Made by a program: the position numbers and the translations under genes
Source of the DNA: CAWBRT01 sp049519595
Lineage (GTDB): Bacteria > Acidobacteriota > Terriglobia > Terriglobales > Acidobacteriaceae
DNA length: 64,000 nt
Assembly: GCA_049519595.1 (NCBI GenBank)
Contig: JBEKQP010000003.1
Location: 1 to 64,000, forward strand
Reading direction: 5' to 3'
Notes under the pieces: generated by a model
The model's input: the letters and a program-made list of their open reading frames with translations, nothing else
Database searches by the model: none
Told to the model about the DNA's origin: nothing
In this document: positions 18,064 through 27,090 of the stretch, in pieces
Position numbering within the stretch: the first letter of the stretch is position 1
Layout: the number at the start of each line of letters is the position of its first letter

Positions 18064-19881
18064 CTATTGATCGTTGTCGAGCACGGTGCGCAGCTCCGCA
18101 CCAAACTTCTCCATCATTCGCCGCACCACGGGATGTTGCGCTGCCTTGGCGCGTGCGCCTCCCGGAGTGAACTGCCGCGATGCCGCCGGGGGCGCGGCGA
18201 CCTTGGCCGCACCGGGTATCACCGAAATCCGCTGCGCACGCCCGGCTGAAGTTTCCACCGCCTGCTGCATCCGTTGACGCTGTTCGGGGCCGAAGGTCAT
18301 GGCAATCATTTGTTCGCTGCTGGAAACCTTGACCGTCACCCCGCTTGCCGTGACGGACCATTCACCCGTTTCCAACATGTCGGCGGCCATGCGGTGCCCC
18401 GCTTCTTCCAGAGCGGCGAGCACTGCATTGCGAATGGTGGCAATATCGGCCATCTGGCCATCTAACGGGGAAGCATCAGGCGCTTCCGGTGCGACGACGG
18501 CAACCGCCGCAGCGTGCTGCCCGGCGGAGATCAAGTCGTTCGGGCGAGCGCTGCTCATCTCCGGTTTGCCGCCGCTTCGGCGTGCACGATCGAGTTCGAA
18601 GGGCGATGGGCGCTGGGATCTGTCATCGGAAGTAGTGCGGGGCGCAATGCTAGAACTAGAAGCAGTTGCGCTCGGGATTCTCGATGGGGCCGCGGGTTGG
18701 CGCGAAGGTGATGCGGCGCTGCCGACTTTCCCGCCGGTGGAAAGGTTCGATTCGCTGAGCAACTGCTCAAGCGGCAGCAGACGCTGCGCATGCACCAGTT
18801 TGAGCAGCCCGAGTTCAAGATGGAAGCGCTGTTCCTGCTTGTAGCTGACATCGCCGTGAGTGCGGAGCATGATCTGCAGGAAGCGCGTGAGATCTTCTTC
18901 GCCGAACAAGGAGGCAATGCGTGCGACGCGCGCCTGTTCGTCGGAAGATATTTGCAACAGCGGAGAGTCCGGACCGGCGACCTTGGCGACCAGAGCGTTG
19001 CGCAGAAAGCGAACCAGTTGCCGGGCGAAATGGACCGGGCTCTGACCCTCGACCAGCAACTTGTCGATGATACGCAGCACCTCTTCGCTGCTGTTTTCGT
19101 GGACGGCGGACATAACCTGTTCGAGTACGGTGGCATTGACCGTGCCGACCAATTCGCGAACCGTCGCGGAGGTGAGCGTCGTGCCGCAGCAGGCAATTGC
19201 CTGATCCATGATGGACAGCGCATCGCGCATGGAGCCGTCGCCGGCCTCGGCCAGCAGTGCGAGCGCATCGTCATCGACGACGATATTTTCCTGCTGGGCG
19301 ATGCTGCGCAATTGCTCGACGATGTCCAGAAAACGCACCGCATGAAAGCTGAAGTGCTGGCAGCGCGAACGGATGGTCTGAGGGATGTCCTCGGGCTGCG
19401 TGGTGGCCATCATGAAGACTGCCCAGGGCGGAGGCTCCTCAAGGGTCTTGAGCAGGGCATTGAATGCCGCATCGGTGACTTGGTGAGCTTCGTCGAGGAT
19501 GAAAATCCGATAGCGATCGCGTGCCGGCTCGGCGGTTGCGGTGGCGATCAGCCCACGCACTTCGTCGATGCCGCGATTGCTGGCAGCGTCGATCTCGATG
19601 ACGTCCATGGCACCGACCGACCCCTCGCGAATCTCGCGGCAGGAATCGCAGACGCCGCAGGGCTCCGCGACCGGGTGATCGGCGGAACGGCAGTTCAATG
19701 CCATGGCCAGGATGCGGGCAATGGTGGTTTTTCCTATACCGCGATGCCCGCTGAAGATGTAACCGTGAGCGATGCGCTGCTGCTCAAGGGCGTTCTTCAG
19801 GGTGCGGGTCACGTGGTCCTGACCAATCACGTCTGAGAATCGCTGAGGGCGATATTTGCGCGCCAGAACGGTGTAACTCAT
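18064..19881 (-). CDS. dnaX: DNA polymerase III subunit gamma/tau
   Basis: Clamp-loader ATPase of the replicative polymerase, 605 residues. Walker A GHRGIGKTT (residues 45-53), zinc-binding C64, C75, C78 and C81, Walker B with DEAH (FILDEAHQVT) and sensor I are all present in the AAA+ part (1-230). The lid and collar domains follow. A Ser/Pro-rich linker (about 380-470) leads to a C-terminal tau-like domain. It heads the dnaX-ybaB-recR operon and is divergent from a DinB gene that starts about 80 bases away. I saw no clear programmed frameshift signal for a separate gamma form. Confidence 0.96.
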   Translation of the reverse strand: MSYTVLARKYRPQRFSDVIGQDHVTRTLKNALEQQRIAHGYIFSGHRGIGKTTIARILAMALNCRSADHPVAEPCGVCDSCREIREGSVGAMDVIEIDAASNRGIDEVRGLIATATAEPARDRYRIFILDEAHQVTDAAFNALLKTLEEPPPWAVFMMATTQPEDIPQTIRSRCQHFSFHAVRFLDIVEQLRSIAQQENIVVDDDALALLAEAGDGSMRDALSIMDQAIACCGTTLTSATVRELVGTVNATVLEQVMSAVHENSSEEVLRIIDKLLVEGQSPVHFARQLVRFLRNALVAKVAGPDSPLLQISSDEQARVARIASLFGEEDLTRFLQIMLRTHGDVSYKQEQRFHLELGLLKLVHAQRLLPLEQLLSESNLSTGGKVGSAASPSRQPAAPSRIPSATASSSSIAPRTTSDDRSQRPSPFELDRARRSGGKPEMSSARPNDLISAGQHAAAVAVVAPEAPDASPLDGQMADIATIRNAVLAALEEAGHRMAADMLETGEWSVTASGVTVKVSSSEQMIAMTFGPEQRQRMQQAVETSAGRAQRISVIPGAAKVAAPPAASRQFTPGGARAKAAQHPVVRRMMEKFGAELRTVLDNDQ

Positions 19882-19960
19882 GAGAAGAATTGATTATACC
19901 GTTGACCTGCCCCAACCCGCGTGCTGGTATCATTACCTGCACCGTAAAGAGAGGGATCTG

Positions 19961-20437
19961 ATGAGCCACGCGGAACTGATCGAACGTTATCTGAAGGGAT
20001 GCGACGTCCTCGCCGACGCTGTGAGCAATGTAAACCCCGCGATTCTGGACAAGGTACCGGCGCCGGGCAAGTGGACGATCCGGGAATACACAACTCACAT
20101 CTTTGACGCTGAGATTGTGAGTGCGGCGAGATTGCGCGCCATGTTGGCCCAACCGGGCGCAGACCTGATGGGTTTTGACCAGGAGCGCTGGACCGCGGCC
20201 TTGCACTACGAGAAGCAGCCCGTAGAAGACACGTTGGCGGCTTTCCGGGGATTGCGGCGGATGACGGCCAACATGCTGCGGGCAGCTACGGCGGAGGCTT
20301 GGAACAATAAGGGGATTCATCCCAAACGGGGCGAAATGAGCGTGCAGGCGCTGGTGGAAATCCTGGCTGGTCACTGCGAGAACCATGCTCGCACGATTCG
20401 CGAACTGCGCGAACGCTTCGGCGCCGCCAAAGGCTGA
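19961..20437 (+). CDS. DinB-superfamily protein
   Basis: A 158-residue four-helix DinB/YfiT-like metal-binding protein. Histidine candidates for the metal site are in YTTHIFDAE (about residue 45) and in LAGHCENHARTI near the C-terminus. This group includes bacillithiol-type thiol transferases and many uncharacterised hydrolases; no substrate is indicated here. Translation most likely starts at ATG 19961, preceded by AGAGAGGG, although the frame is open from 19880 across the dnaX start. Confidence 0.8.
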   Translation: MSHAELIERYLKGCDVLADAVSNVNPAILDKVPAPGKWTIREYTTHIFDAEIVSAARLRAMLAQPGADLMGFDQERWTAALHYEKQPVEDTLAAFRGLRRMTANMLRAATAEAWNNKGIHPKRGEMSVQALVEILAGHCENHARTIRELRERFGAAKG

Positions 20438-20455
20438 GGTGCAGGAAGCGGCCAA

Positions 20456-20500
20456 CTGCGGCAGATATGGGGCGGTGTCGGGCAGATGTGGCACCACCTG
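20456..20500. repeat. Family B palindromic repeat
   Basis: GCGGCAGATATGGGGCGG followed by GTCGGGCAGATGTGGCACC between the convergent DinB and STAS genes. It shares GGCAGAT(A/G)TGG with 1218-1260. Confidence 0.45.
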
Positions 20501-20515
20501 ACAGGCCTGGATATC

Positions 20516-20863
20516 TTATGCCGACTTGCTGAATGCCTGAATCGCCGCGGTTTCGTCGTCCCTGATGTCGAATACCTTGTGCAGTTTTGTGACCTGAAGC
20601 AAGTCGTGAACTTTCCTGGTCAGGTTAAGCAGTTTGAGTTCGCCGCCCTGGTCGCGCATGTTGGTGAAAGCAAAGACTAACTCGCCTATACCAGAGCTGT
20701 CGATGTAGTGTACCTCGCTCAGGTTGAGCAGGATTTGCTTCTGCCCCTGGCCGGCGAGCTGTTTGATCGTGTCGCGCAGCAGGGTGCTGCCCTCGTCGTG
20801 GGTAATACGTCCGTTCAGATCGACAATCGTGACTCCGTCCGTCTGGCGCGTGCTCGCTGTCAT
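20516..20863 (-). CDS. STAS-domain anti-sigma factor antagonist
   Basis: A 115-residue STAS protein of the SpoIIAA/RsbV type. The conserved phosphorylatable serine lies in YIDSSGIGELVFAF (about residues 56-69). In partner switching the unphosphorylated form releases a sigma or other target from a RsbW-like kinase. The kinase is encoded immediately upstream (stop and start separated by 2 bases), so the pair is cotranscribed. No sigma factor or phosphatase is in the window, so the output is unknown. Confidence 0.9.
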   Translation of the reverse strand: MTASTRQTDGVTIVDLNGRITHDEGSTLLRDTIKQLAGQGQKQILLNLSEVHYIDSSGIGELVFAFTNMRDQGGELKLLNLTRKVHDLLQVTKLHKVFDIRDDETAAIQAFSKSA

Positions 20864-20865
20864 AG

Positions 20866-21336
20866 TTATTTAGAAGCCTCCTGGCCGTCCCGCGTGGCTT
20901 CGCGGACGTACTTTATCATTGTGACTTCCGTTCCAGGGTTAATGATACGAAAGCGCACCTCGTCCATGAACGCCCGGATGAGGAAAATTCCGCGCCCTGA
21001 CTCCTTAGATAGATTTTGCGGCGCCAGCGGATCGGGGATGGCGCCGGCATCGAGTCCCTTGCCTTCGTCCCGAACCTGTATGGTAAGGCGCTCCGGCGCG
21101 GCCTCAAGCAGCACAGTGACATGCTTATGAGAGTCGTATTCATTGCCGTGCAGCACGGCGTTCACCGTGGCCTCGCGCACTGCCAGAGAGATGCGACCGG
21201 AATCCTCTTCGGGGAATCCGACCTTAAGCGCCATGGTTAGGGCCGCCGCCTCCGCCTTATCTACGCTGTCAAGGGTGGAGTCGAGTGTGTAGAAAACCCT
21301 CATCGCGTCCATTGTTCCTGAAGATTTGGATAGCAT
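20866..21336 (-). CDS. RsbW-like anti-sigma regulatory serine kinase
   Basis: A GHKL (HATPase_c) protein of about 156 residues. The N box is AVREATVNAVLHGNEYD, the G1-type motif is VRDEGKGLD and the ATP-lid/G2 region is KESGRGIFLIRAFMDEV. It should phosphorylate the STAS protein encoded 2 bases downstream. The frame is open to 21414, overlapping the HAD gene; starts at 21336, 21312 and 21303 are all possible, and 21312 has an AGGA very close by. I chose 21336 as the first start not overlapping the HAD gene. Confidence 0.87.
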   Translation of the reverse strand: MLSKSSGTMDAMRVFYTLDSTLDSVDKAEAAALTMALKVGFPEEDSGRISLAVREATVNAVLHGNEYDSHKHVTVLLEAAPERLTIQVRDEGKGLDAGAIPDPLAPQNLSKESGRGIFLIRAFMDEVRFRIINPGTEVTMIKYVREATRDGQEASK

Positions 21337-21346
21337 ATAGATGAAG

Positions 21347-22009
21347 TTACCAGCGCAGAAGAATCCGGGTTCGTGAGAGGGTGGCGTACAGGGTAGCCGC
21401 CTGGAGCTGGTCAAGGCTTTCCAGGAGCACGTCCGCGTGGCTCAGCTCCGGCCGCGAATAAGTGGTGGGTATAACAAAAGTTGTCATCCCTGCCCGGTGC
21501 GCGGCCTCAACCCCTGAAGGCGCGTCTTCGATCACGACGCACTCCTCAGGGCGCAGGTCCAGCAATTCGGCACCGCGCAAAAAAGGCGCGGGGTCGGGCT
21601 TTCCGAGTGTTACCTCGTCGGCTGAAACCATCTTTTCCGGGACTGGCAAGCCTGCCAGTCGAAGGCGCTTGGTGGCCAGTCTGCGAGTTCCGGAGGTGAC
21701 CACCGTCCAGCACTCCGACGGCAGGGCCGCCAGCAGCCGTGCCGCTCCCGGGAAGACGATCAAGCCGTCAGTGTCCTCCAACTCGCGGCGTTCGAGTTCC
21801 ACCAGCTCCGCGGCGCTGTCCAGATGTGGAGCGACCAGTTCAACGGTTTCGATGGCGCGCCGGCCATGGGCGAGTTTCACAATCCCCGCCGGGTCATATC
21901 CGTGTTCCATGGCCCAGCCACGCCACACTCGCGTCACGGCAGGGGTGGAATCCACGAGCACGCCGTCGAGGTCGAACAACACCGCACCGCATTCGATACT
22001 TCCCATGTA
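21347..22009 (-). CDS. HAD-IA family phosphatase
   Basis: A haloacid dehalogenase-type phosphatase of about 220 residues. Motif I is FDLDGVLVDST (nucleophile Asp), motif II is VVTSGT, motif III is LGKPDPAPF and motif IV is VVIEDAPSGVEAA. The cap is of the C1 type, as in beta-phosphoglucomutases and glycerol-3-phosphatases. The frame starts at 22024; an internal Met at 22009 (MGSIECGAV) also fits. It ends 10 bases before the anti-sigma kinase start and shares that leftward transcript, a link of unknown meaning. Confidence 0.88.
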   Translation of the reverse strand, partial: YMGSIECGAVLFDLDGVLVDSTPAVTRVWRGWAMEHGYDPAGIVKLAHGRRAIETVELVAPHLDSAAELVELERRELEDTDGLIVFPGAARLLAALPSECWTVVTSGTRRLATKRLRLAGLPVPEKMVSADEVTLGKPDPAPFLRGAELLDLRPEECVVIEDAPSGVEAAHRAGMTTFVIPTTYSRPELSHADVLLESLDQLQAATLYATLSRTRILLRW

Positions 22010-22109
22010 GTTAACCCGTTTCAAGAAGGGTTCTGCCGAGAATTAATTCTAGTTGGTTACATGCGCTTCTGCTTGGCGACAGGTGATAACAGAGGTATTC
22101 TCAGCCTAG

Positions 22110-23357
22110 ATGACATCGCTTGCGTTATCAGACTTGCTTGGGCAGCCCGTTTTCGACGCCGTCGGCGCCAAGGTCGGCCTTGTGCGCGAAGTGGCGGTGG
22201 TCCCGCAGGAAGACTCGAACCACGTTGCGCTGCTGGTGGTGCGCACAGAGGACGGCGACCGCCTGCTGGCAACGCGGTTAGTGCAGTCCATTAACGGTGG
22301 GATTCGCAGCTCGGTTTCCGCGGCCGAGTGGAGTGCCTTCAGCGGTTCCGAGGGCATGCTACTGATGGACCGCGACTTGCTGGATCAGCAGATCATCGAC
22401 GTGCACGGCCGGAAGGTGGTGCGTGTCAACGACGTTGAACTGCAATCGCAGGCGCGCGACCAAGGCGGCATTCAGCTCAAGATCGGCGCGGTCGATGTCG
22501 GTGCGCGCGGAGCCGTCCGACGGCTGCTGAAAGGCATTGTGCCTTCCGTAGCGCTGCGCGGCCTGTTGGAAAAGATTCCGCCGCGGCCGATTCCATGGGA
22601 GTTTGTCAGCCTGATTGAAACCGATCCGGCGCGCCGGGTGCACCTGAAGATCGCCTCTGATCGACTGGCTACACTCCATCCGGCGGACTTGGCCGACATT
22701 ATCGAAGAGCTTTCCCCGTCTGAGCGCGAAGCGGTTTTCCAATCCCTGCCGGAAGACACCGCGGCAGAGACGCTGGAAGAGGTCGACCCCAAGCTTCAGG
22801 TCTCGATCGTCAACTCACTGGCCTCGGAGCGTGCCGCGGACATAGTTGAAGAGATGGATCCCGATGCGGCTGCCGATCTGCTCGGCGATCTTTCGCCCGA
22901 GCGGTCGGAAGAAATTCTCCACGAGATGCAGCCCGCAGAGCGGCAGGAAGTGGAGGAGTTGCTCGAATTCGAGGACGACACAGCCGCCGGGCGGATGACT
23001 ACCGACTATATGGCGTTGAGTCCTACGGCCAAGGTCAGCGACGCCATCGAAATGCTGCGCAAATTCGAGGGCGGCCTGGAGAGCATGAGCACCATTTTCG
23101 TGATCGGGGAAGGTGAAAAGCTACTGGGCGCGGTTCCGCTCGTCAAACTGGTGCTGGCGGCGCATGATGCCACGCTTTCGTCGCTGGCGGTCGAACCGCT
23201 CATCTCGGTGCATCCAGGAGTGGACGAACACGAGGTGGCCGAGATCTTCGACAAATACAATCTGCTGACCCTGCCCGTGGTGGATGAGGAAACCGGGGCG
23301 CTAACTGGCGTGATCACGGCAGATGACGTGATCAGCATTCTGCGGTCGAAGCTGTAG
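22110..23357 (+). CDS. PRC-barrel / MgtE N-domain / CBS protein (soluble Mg2+-sensor-like)
   Basis: A 415-residue protein without membrane helices. The N-terminal part (about 1-150) looks like one or two PRC-barrel units (LGQPVFDAVGAKVGLVREVA; DVHGRKVVRVNDVEL). Residues about 185-280 match the MgtE intracellular N domain (LHPADLADIIEELSP, then repeated acidic superhelix turns). Two CBS motifs (about 290-415) end with GVITADDVISILRSKL. In MgtE these domains gate the channel by Mg2+ binding; here the membrane part is absent. The Nramp-type transporter downstream on the same strand (253 bases away) is the likely partner. Confidence 0.88.
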   Translation: MTSLALSDLLGQPVFDAVGAKVGLVREVAVVPQEDSNHVALLVVRTEDGDRLLATRLVQSINGGIRSSVSAAEWSAFSGSEGMLLMDRDLLDQQIIDVHGRKVVRVNDVELQSQARDQGGIQLKIGAVDVGARGAVRRLLKGIVPSVALRGLLEKIPPRPIPWEFVSLIETDPARRVHLKIASDRLATLHPADLADIIEELSPSEREAVFQSLPEDTAAETLEEVDPKLQVSIVNSLASERAADIVEEMDPDAAADLLGDLSPERSEEILHEMQPAERQEVEELLEFEDDTAAGRMTTDYMALSPTAKVSDAIEMLRKFEGGLESMSTIFVIGEGEKLLGAVPLVKLVLAAHDATLSSLAVEPLISVHPGVDEHEVAEIFDKYNLLTLPVVDEETGALTGVITADDVISILRSKL

Positions 23358-23610
23358 GCTATTCATCCCAACGCGGCATGGGGCTGACGCGGAGTCGAAA
23401 GATCTTATTCAAAAGCATCAAGCGGCGTGACGCGGGACAGTCCGCTGGGATGCTTCGTTACCTCGACAAATTTTCGTGGCCCTAAACTGATAAGAGCCGA
23501 ACTCGGGATGTCAGGCTGAAACTTTTCTTCGAACTTTCTTTTCCAAAGAGCTGCGGCAGCGGTTATTCTGAGCTTGCCCTCTCCGGGCAAATCCCTCAAA
23601 GCACGGGCGC

Positions 23611-24864
23611 ATGCACAGTCTGAGGCACTGGAAGACACAACTGCTGATAATCCTCGCCGTGGTAGGGCCTGGATTCATCACTGCCAACGTCGACAATGAT
23701 GCCGGCGGCATCTACACCTATTCCGCTGCCGGAGCGCAGTTCGGCTACTCGCTGCTTTGGACCATGATTCCCATGACGCTGGCACTTGTCGTGGTGCAGG
23801 AGATGTGCGCCCGCATGGGAGCGGTCACGGGCAAAGGGCTGAGCGACCTGATTCGCGAGGAATTCGGTCTCCGCATTACCTTCCTGATGATGGTCGGGCT
23901 CATCATCTGCAACTTCGGCAACGTGGTGGCCGAATTTGCCGGAATCGCCAGCAGCCTCGAACTGTTTCACATTTCGCGCTTCATCAGCGTCCCGCTGGCG
24001 GCCTTGTTTGTGTGGCTGCTGGTGGTGAAGGGCGATTACAAGAGCGTGGAAAAGGTGTTTCTGGCCGCGTCGTTCTTTTATTTTGCGTACATTATTGCCG
24101 GAGTGCTGGCTGGTCCCGCCTGGCGGGAAGCGCTGGTCGCCACGGTGAAACCTCCTCACCCGGCCGACCTCAAGAACACGAACTATGTCTACATGGTGAT
24201 TGCCGTGGTGGGCACGACGATTGCTCCCTGGATGCAGTTCTACCTGCAAGCCTCGGTGGTGGAGAAGGGAATCGAGGAGCGTCACTATGCGGCATCGCGC
24301 ATCGATGTAATCGTGGGATGTTTTTTCACCGACATCGTCGCCTGGTTCATTGTGGTGGCCTGCGCCGCTACGCTGTTCGCGCACGGATACCGCGACATCA
24401 AGGATGGGGCCGACGCCGCCCAGGCGCTGAGGCCGCTGGCGGGGGATTACGCCTACCTGTTATTCGCGGCGGGGTTGTTCAACGCATCGCTGTTCGCGGC
24501 TTCCATTTTGCCGATCTCGACGGCCTACACGGTGTGCGAGGCTCTGGGGTTTGAGTCAGGCGTGGATAAGAAATTCAGCGAGGCTCCGGCATTCTACTGG
24601 CTCTATACGATCCTGCTCGCGGCGGGTGCCGCGGTAATCCTGTTGCCGAACGTCCCGCTAATAAAGATCAGTATTCTCTCCCAAGTGGTCAACGGCATTG
24701 TGCTGCCGTTTGTTCTGGTTGCCATGCTGGTACTCATCAACAAACGAGAGCTGATGGGCAAACACGTGAATTCGCGTACCTTCAATGTGACGGCCTGGGC
24801 GACGACCGTAATCATGATCGTGCTTACGCTCATGCTGGTGGTAAACACGTTGCGTGGCGGATGA
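23611..24864 (+). CDS. Non-canonical Nramp-family divalent metal transporter
   Basis: A 417-residue protein with about 11 membrane segments and the Nramp fold (GPGFITANVDNDAGG in TM1). Aligned by eye, the canonical DPGN metal-site motif reads D30-A-G-G, and the canonical TM6 MPH reads A205-P-W. Loss of the TM6 methionine is reported for Nramp-related magnesium transporters and aluminium transporters, so transition-metal selectivity is doubtful. It follows a protein made of MgtE regulatory domains, which points to Mg2+. I infer a Mg2+ (or Mn2+/Mg2+) importer. The ribosome site at this ATG is weak. Confidence 0.85.
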   Translation: MHSLRHWKTQLLIILAVVGPGFITANVDNDAGGIYTYSAAGAQFGYSLLWTMIPMTLALVVVQEMCARMGAVTGKGLSDLIREEFGLRITFLMMVGLIICNFGNVVAEFAGIASSLELFHISRFISVPLAALFVWLLVVKGDYKSVEKVFLAASFFYFAYIIAGVLAGPAWREALVATVKPPHPADLKNTNYVYMVIAVVGTTIAPWMQFYLQASVVEKGIEERHYAASRIDVIVGCFFTDIVAWFIVVACAATLFAHGYRDIKDGADAAQALRPLAGDYAYLLFAAGLFNASLFAASILPISTAYTVCEALGFESGVDKKFSEAPAFYWLYTILLAAGAAVILLPNVPLIKISILSQVVNGIVLPFVLVAMLVLINKRELMGKHVNSRTFNVTAWATTVIMIVLTLMLVVNTLRGG

Positions 24865-24900
24865 GGCTGCCGGGCTCCGAAGCTGGATGGGCACGGCTTT

Positions 24901-25326
24901 TTAAACTATCTTTATCGCTCCCTCGGACAGATCCTGCACGAAGCGCCGATCGGCCTCAAGAAAGTCATACTGCGGTAAGTTCGCCAGGGCTTCCCAGCGG
25001 ATGTCCTGGAAAATGTTGTTGGTCAATTCGCCGGAAAACCGTTCGACGAGGAAAAAATGCAATTCGAATTCGCTATCCTGTCGGTAGCGGTGGCACAAAC
25101 TCGCCACTTTTCGTCCGATCTCGGCATCGATGCCGAGCTCTTCCTGCAATTCGCGCTTTAAGGCCGCTTCTCTGGTTTCGCCGGGCTCAATCTTGCCGCC
25201 GGGAAACTCCCATTTGAGCGGTAGCGCCTGATGCCTGGTGCGCTGACAGATTAGTACTCGCTCGCCGCGGACAAGCAGCGCTGCGACGACCTGCTTTCTG
25301 GCTATTGGTTGGTAGGCTTCCGTCAT
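24901..25326 (-). CDS. Nudix hydrolase (MutT-like)
   Basis: A 141-residue Nudix protein. The Nudix box GGKIEPGETREAALKRELQE plus ELGI fits GX5EX7REUXEEXGU completely (about residues 43-66). The N-terminus KQVVAALLVRGERVLICQRT and the F-P-G-G segment are typical of 8-oxo-dGTP or other (d)NTP diphosphatases of the MutT group. It is convergent with the Nramp gene and divergent from the IscU/NifU-like gene. A nucleotide-pool sanitising role is inferred from the family. Confidence 0.9.
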   Translation of the reverse strand: MTEAYQPIARKQVVAALLVRGERVLICQRTRHQALPLKWEFPGGKIEPGETREAALKRELQEELGIDAEIGRKVASLCHRYRQDSEFELHFFLVERFSGELTNNIFQDIRWEALANLPQYDFLEADRRFVQDLSEGAIKIV

Positions 25327-25435
25327 GGATTAGTTTGAAAATCAGCGATATACCGTTGCTATTAGATCACATCCGCAGCTGGTAGAATTTCATCGACCCT
25401 GCACACCGCGCCAGAACAGGGCCAGCAGACAATCT

Positions 25436-25813
25436 ATGTACTCGCAGCTAGTGCTGGAACATTTCGAACACCCGCGCAACAGCGGCGAACTGCCGGCTGC
25501 GAATGCCGTCGCACGGCTGGAAAACCCCATGTGCGGCGACGTGCTGGAGTTAAGCCTGCGACTGGAATACGGGGTGATCGCCGAAGTGCACTTCCGCGCC
25601 AAGGGATGCGTGCCAACCATCGCCTGCGCCTCACGCCTGACCGAAATGGTTCAGGGTCTGACGGTAGCCGACGCGCTTATTATCCGCCGCGATGCGATCA
25701 TCGAGTCGCTGGACGGCCTTCCCACCGCTTCGCAGCACGCGGCACAGTTAGCGGTCGATGCGCTGCGGGCCGCGATCGAACTTGCCTGCCCGCCGGAGCG
25801 ACATAAGAACTGA
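25436..25813 (+). CDS. IscU/NifU-like Fe-S scaffold protein
   Basis: A 125-residue scaffold of the NifU-N/IscU family. The three cluster Cys are visible: NPMCGD (about residue 31), KGCVPTIACAS (about 60-68) and ELACPPERH near the C-terminus (about 118), although the usual Asp after the first Cys is followed by an atypical VLELSL. Start YSQLVLEHFEHPRNSGEL is the family N-terminus. No iscS/sufS genes are adjacent, so it looks like an isolated or accessory scaffold. Confidence 0.88.
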   Translation: MYSQLVLEHFEHPRNSGELPAANAVARLENPMCGDVLELSLRLEYGVIAEVHFRAKGCVPTIACASRLTEMVQGLTVADALIIRRDAIIESLDGLPTASQHAAQLAVDALRAAIELACPPERHKN

Positions 25814-25901
25814 ATTGGGATTGCAACACAGGTTGCCGGGCAGAGTCCTGAACCTGTTTCTTGGCGGAAGGTAATCTCGCGCCAGATCTGATGCTTCGCG
25901 A

Positions 25902-25931
25902 GGAACGGCACGCCCGTAGGCATGCCGTTCC
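25902..25931 (-). terminator. Hairpin downstream of the beta-helix gene
   Basis: GGAACGGCA (25902-25910) and TGCCGTTCC (25923-25931) are perfect 9-bp inverted repeats. No clear U-tract follows on either strand. It lies 21 bases past the end of the leftward beta-helix gene and may end its transcript or be a repeat. Confidence 0.4.
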
Positions 25932-25952
25932 AGGTAAAATTGCAGTGGCCGA

Positions 25953-26927
25953 TCAGGGGTGCTTACACAGTCCCACGGGCGAGTCTTTCAGGCAGTGATC
26001 ATTCGTCCAGGCGTTGGATACCCCGCCAGGGCCGGAGCCGCCGCCGCTGTGGTCGGTCGCGTCGAAGCTCGCATTGCCGTACATTTTGTTGGATTTCACC
26101 TCGCTGTAGATACTGTCCGAGTGGAATTCCAAGCCGTTGTTTCCGTTAGCGTCGGCCGAGTTGCCAATTATGCAGTTGGTGTTGGACCCTTCTGCCTCAA
26201 AGCCGTCGTTCCCGTTGCTCGACATAAGGTTGTGCTCAAGGCTGACGTTGGATGCGAAGTTGAGATACACGCCGTCCGCGGTATTGCCTTTGACTTGGTT
26301 GTCTATCAGGTAAGCTGAATTGGCGGCGCTTGTGTTGGCGATTACTATTCCGCCTGTACCGCCGTTTTGAAACGCCTGGTTTGAAACGAAGTAGTCGGAA
26401 CCAGCAGTCCCGTTATCGAAAATCCCGTCACCAGAGTTGTTGTGAACACTATTGTTCGTAACCCAGTTATTGCCGCTGCTGTGGTCGAGCGCGATTCCCG
26501 TCCCGTTGTCGTGGATATTATTGTTCTTGAACAACTCACCGCCGACGGGCTGGCTCCCGAACTTATCGACTTCAATGCCGGAAGAGCCGCCGAACCCGCG
26601 GATCTCGAAGTTTTCGATGGTGACGCCGTTGGCGAACACGTCAAACCCTGGCACCGTGCTATCGCCGGGCACGAGCAAGACTTGGTTGGCGGCCTTGATG
26701 GTCAAGTCCGAGGTGGTCACAGATACGTTTTCCGCATAGATGCCTTTGCAAACCAAAACGGTATCGCCGGAGTTGGCGGCGTTCACGCCATCTTGAATCG
26801 TGTGGTACAAACTCCCCAGGCACCCGACCTGAATGGTCGAGGCCTGTGCGGCAGAGATCAATAATGCAAATACCGCACAGGTGAGGCCCAACTTCACTGC
26901 TCGTTTGAAGCAGGTCACGTTTCGCAC
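25953..26927 (-). CDS. Secreted right-handed beta-helix protein
   Basis: About 320 residues, exported through a signal peptide (residues about 10-29, ending SAAQA). Repeated short N-rich turns (NNNIHDNGTGIALDHSSGNN; NSAYLIDNQVKGNTADGVYL) are typical of NosD/pectate-lyase-like parallel beta-helices. The C-terminus has a GG.GG..NAW.NDHC...GLC cap that is also seen in the protein at 28680-29885, so the two are paralogues. The frame begins at a GTG (26927); a GTG at 26918, 8 bases after AAAGG, is an equally good start. No catalytic residues are recognised, so it could be an adhesin or a matrix or polysaccharide-binding protein. Confidence 0.75.
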   Translation of the reverse strand: MRNVTCFKRAVKLGLTCAVFALLISAAQASTIQVGCLGSLYHTIQDGVNAANSGDTVLVCKGIYAENVSVTTSDLTIKAANQVLLVPGDSTVPGFDVFANGVTIENFEIRGFGGSSGIEVDKFGSQPVGGELFKNNNIHDNGTGIALDHSSGNNWVTNNSVHNNSGDGIFDNGTAGSDYFVSNQAFQNGGTGGIVIANTSAANSAYLIDNQVKGNTADGVYLNFASNVSLEHNLMSSNGNDGFEAEGSNTNCIIGNSADANGNNGLEFHSDSIYSEVKSNKMYGNASFDATDHSGGGSGPGGVSNAWTNDHCLKDSPVGLCKHP

Positions 26928-27090
26928 CTTTCAGGGGAACAGGAGCGTGATTGTTTGACCAGGAGGGACGAACCTGGAGGATCGGCCTTTCTGCTTTCGA
27001 CAAGCTATGTTTTGCACGTACGCTGAAATGCTTGGACCTCCTTCTGTGCTATTCTCCAGGCTTCTTCACACCGCAAAAGCCTCTTAGCGC

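Noticed and set aside
18056..18361. A longer ybaB reading frame reaching into dnaX
   Set aside because: The extra segment overlaps dnaX in another frame and is Arg/Gly-rich, without family resemblance; the conserved start is at 18055.
23405..23638. A leftward 77-codon frame in the gap before the Nramp gene
   Set aside because: It overlaps the start of the Nramp gene on the other strand, has no ribosome site at its start and matches nothing I recognise.
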